A DNA stretch of 64,000 nt, taken from assembly GCA_046154645.1 (NCBI GenBank), contig JBJXDZ010000168.1, forward strand, positions 33,775-97,774. The letters run 5' to 3'. Positions 63,772 to 64,000 of this stretch are shown here, one piece after another. The stretch is from Ga0077555 sp046154645. GTDB taxonomy: Bacteria; Pseudomonadota; Alphaproteobacteria; Rhizobiales; Hyphomicrobiaceae. Each line of letters begins with the position of its first letter. Within the stretch, counting starts at the first letter, position 1. The position numbers were made by a program, and so were the translations under genes. A model generated the notes under the pieces. It saw only the letters and a program-made list of their open reading frames with translations. It did no database searches and was not told where the DNA came from.

Positions 63772-64000
63772 CTTCGTCCGTCAACGACGTGTGATCATAG
63801 AAGCCGCGCTTTAACAGCTGATAAATGCCGAACGCTCCGCGCGCCCCGGTTGCGGTGTGCGCATCCGAAGGCTCAGGAAATCCAGAGTGGAGGACGCCGT
63901 CCGGCCACCGATGTAGATAGTAGAATGGCAGCCTTCCGGCGCCCTCCTCGCTAGCGCTACCGCGTGCCATGAGACGTTTATGGGTCCTCACCCGCCGCGA
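63772..64000. other. Window end, no gene seen
   Basis: The last 229 bp show no frame that looks like a protein on either strand. The segment probably holds the promoter region of the hybrid kinase and the start of the next transcription unit. Confidence 0.5.

Overview
GC-rich chromosomal DNA of an alphaproteobacterium, most likely in the order Hyphomicrobiales (Rhizobiales). The grounds are a circularly permuted two-piece tmRNA gene next to an SspB-alpha gene, a thyA-lipoprotein-folA-hflK-hflC-DUF2065 run, a hisE-coaA pair, an ActR/RegA-type regulator, a CpaA-F type tad locus and an HdaA-like gene. No rRNA operon, phage, insertion sequence or CRISPR array is visible. Species assignment is not possible by eye.

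Layout. 1-4229: end of a peptide-type ABC transporter operon (binding protein tail, two permeases, two ATPases). 4301-8464: O-antigen ligase-like protein, tRNA-Thr(GGU), a cluster of short palindromic repeats, a histidine phosphatase and a thioredoxin-like fusion protein. 8657-10987: accessory-looking stretch with a GFA enzyme, a TIR-domain protein with an unrecognised C-terminal part, and 720 bp of non-coding repeats. 10988-14530: two unrelated NADP-isocitrate dehydrogenases in tandem (dimeric and monomeric types). 14786-17586: MFS exporter and a secreted alpha/beta hydrolase. 17597-22950: DUF2065, HflC, HflK, dihydrofolate reductase, a lipoprotein, thymidylate synthase and a CPBP protease. 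23070-24219: ssrA and sspB, the trans-translation tag and its proteolytic adaptor side by side. 24321-38762: housekeeping and envelope genes (SDR, acyltransferase, HdaA, AI-2E/PerM, phosphatidyltransferase, RegA-like regulator, AlkA-like glycosylase, GluQ, DUF1287 protein, AEC transporter, amidase, GlmM, GH114-like protein). 38866-44099: PatB-like C-S lyase, PuuD-like hydrolase, gamma-glutamyltransferase and an EamA transporter, a possible gamma-glutamyl/cysteine-conjugate catabolic group. 45036-54431: a tad/cpa pilus locus on the minus strand (flp, cpaA-F, tadB, tadC). 54721-63771: SLOG-like protein, FAD monooxygenase, zinc-finger protein, hydrolase, thioesterase, outer-membrane barrel, coaA, hisE and a hybrid histidine kinase.

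The clearest functional partnerships are: tmRNA makes the tag and SspB delivers tagged proteins to ClpXP, while HflK/HflC modulate FtsH; ThyA and FolA form the dTMP/folate cycle; Flp pilin, prepilin peptidase CpaA, secretin CpaC, ATPase CpaF and platform proteins TadB/TadC build an adhesive pilus. The best candidates for undescribed biology are the TIR protein and the SLOG-like protein, whose partners, if any, are not evident. No clear new multi-gene system was found.
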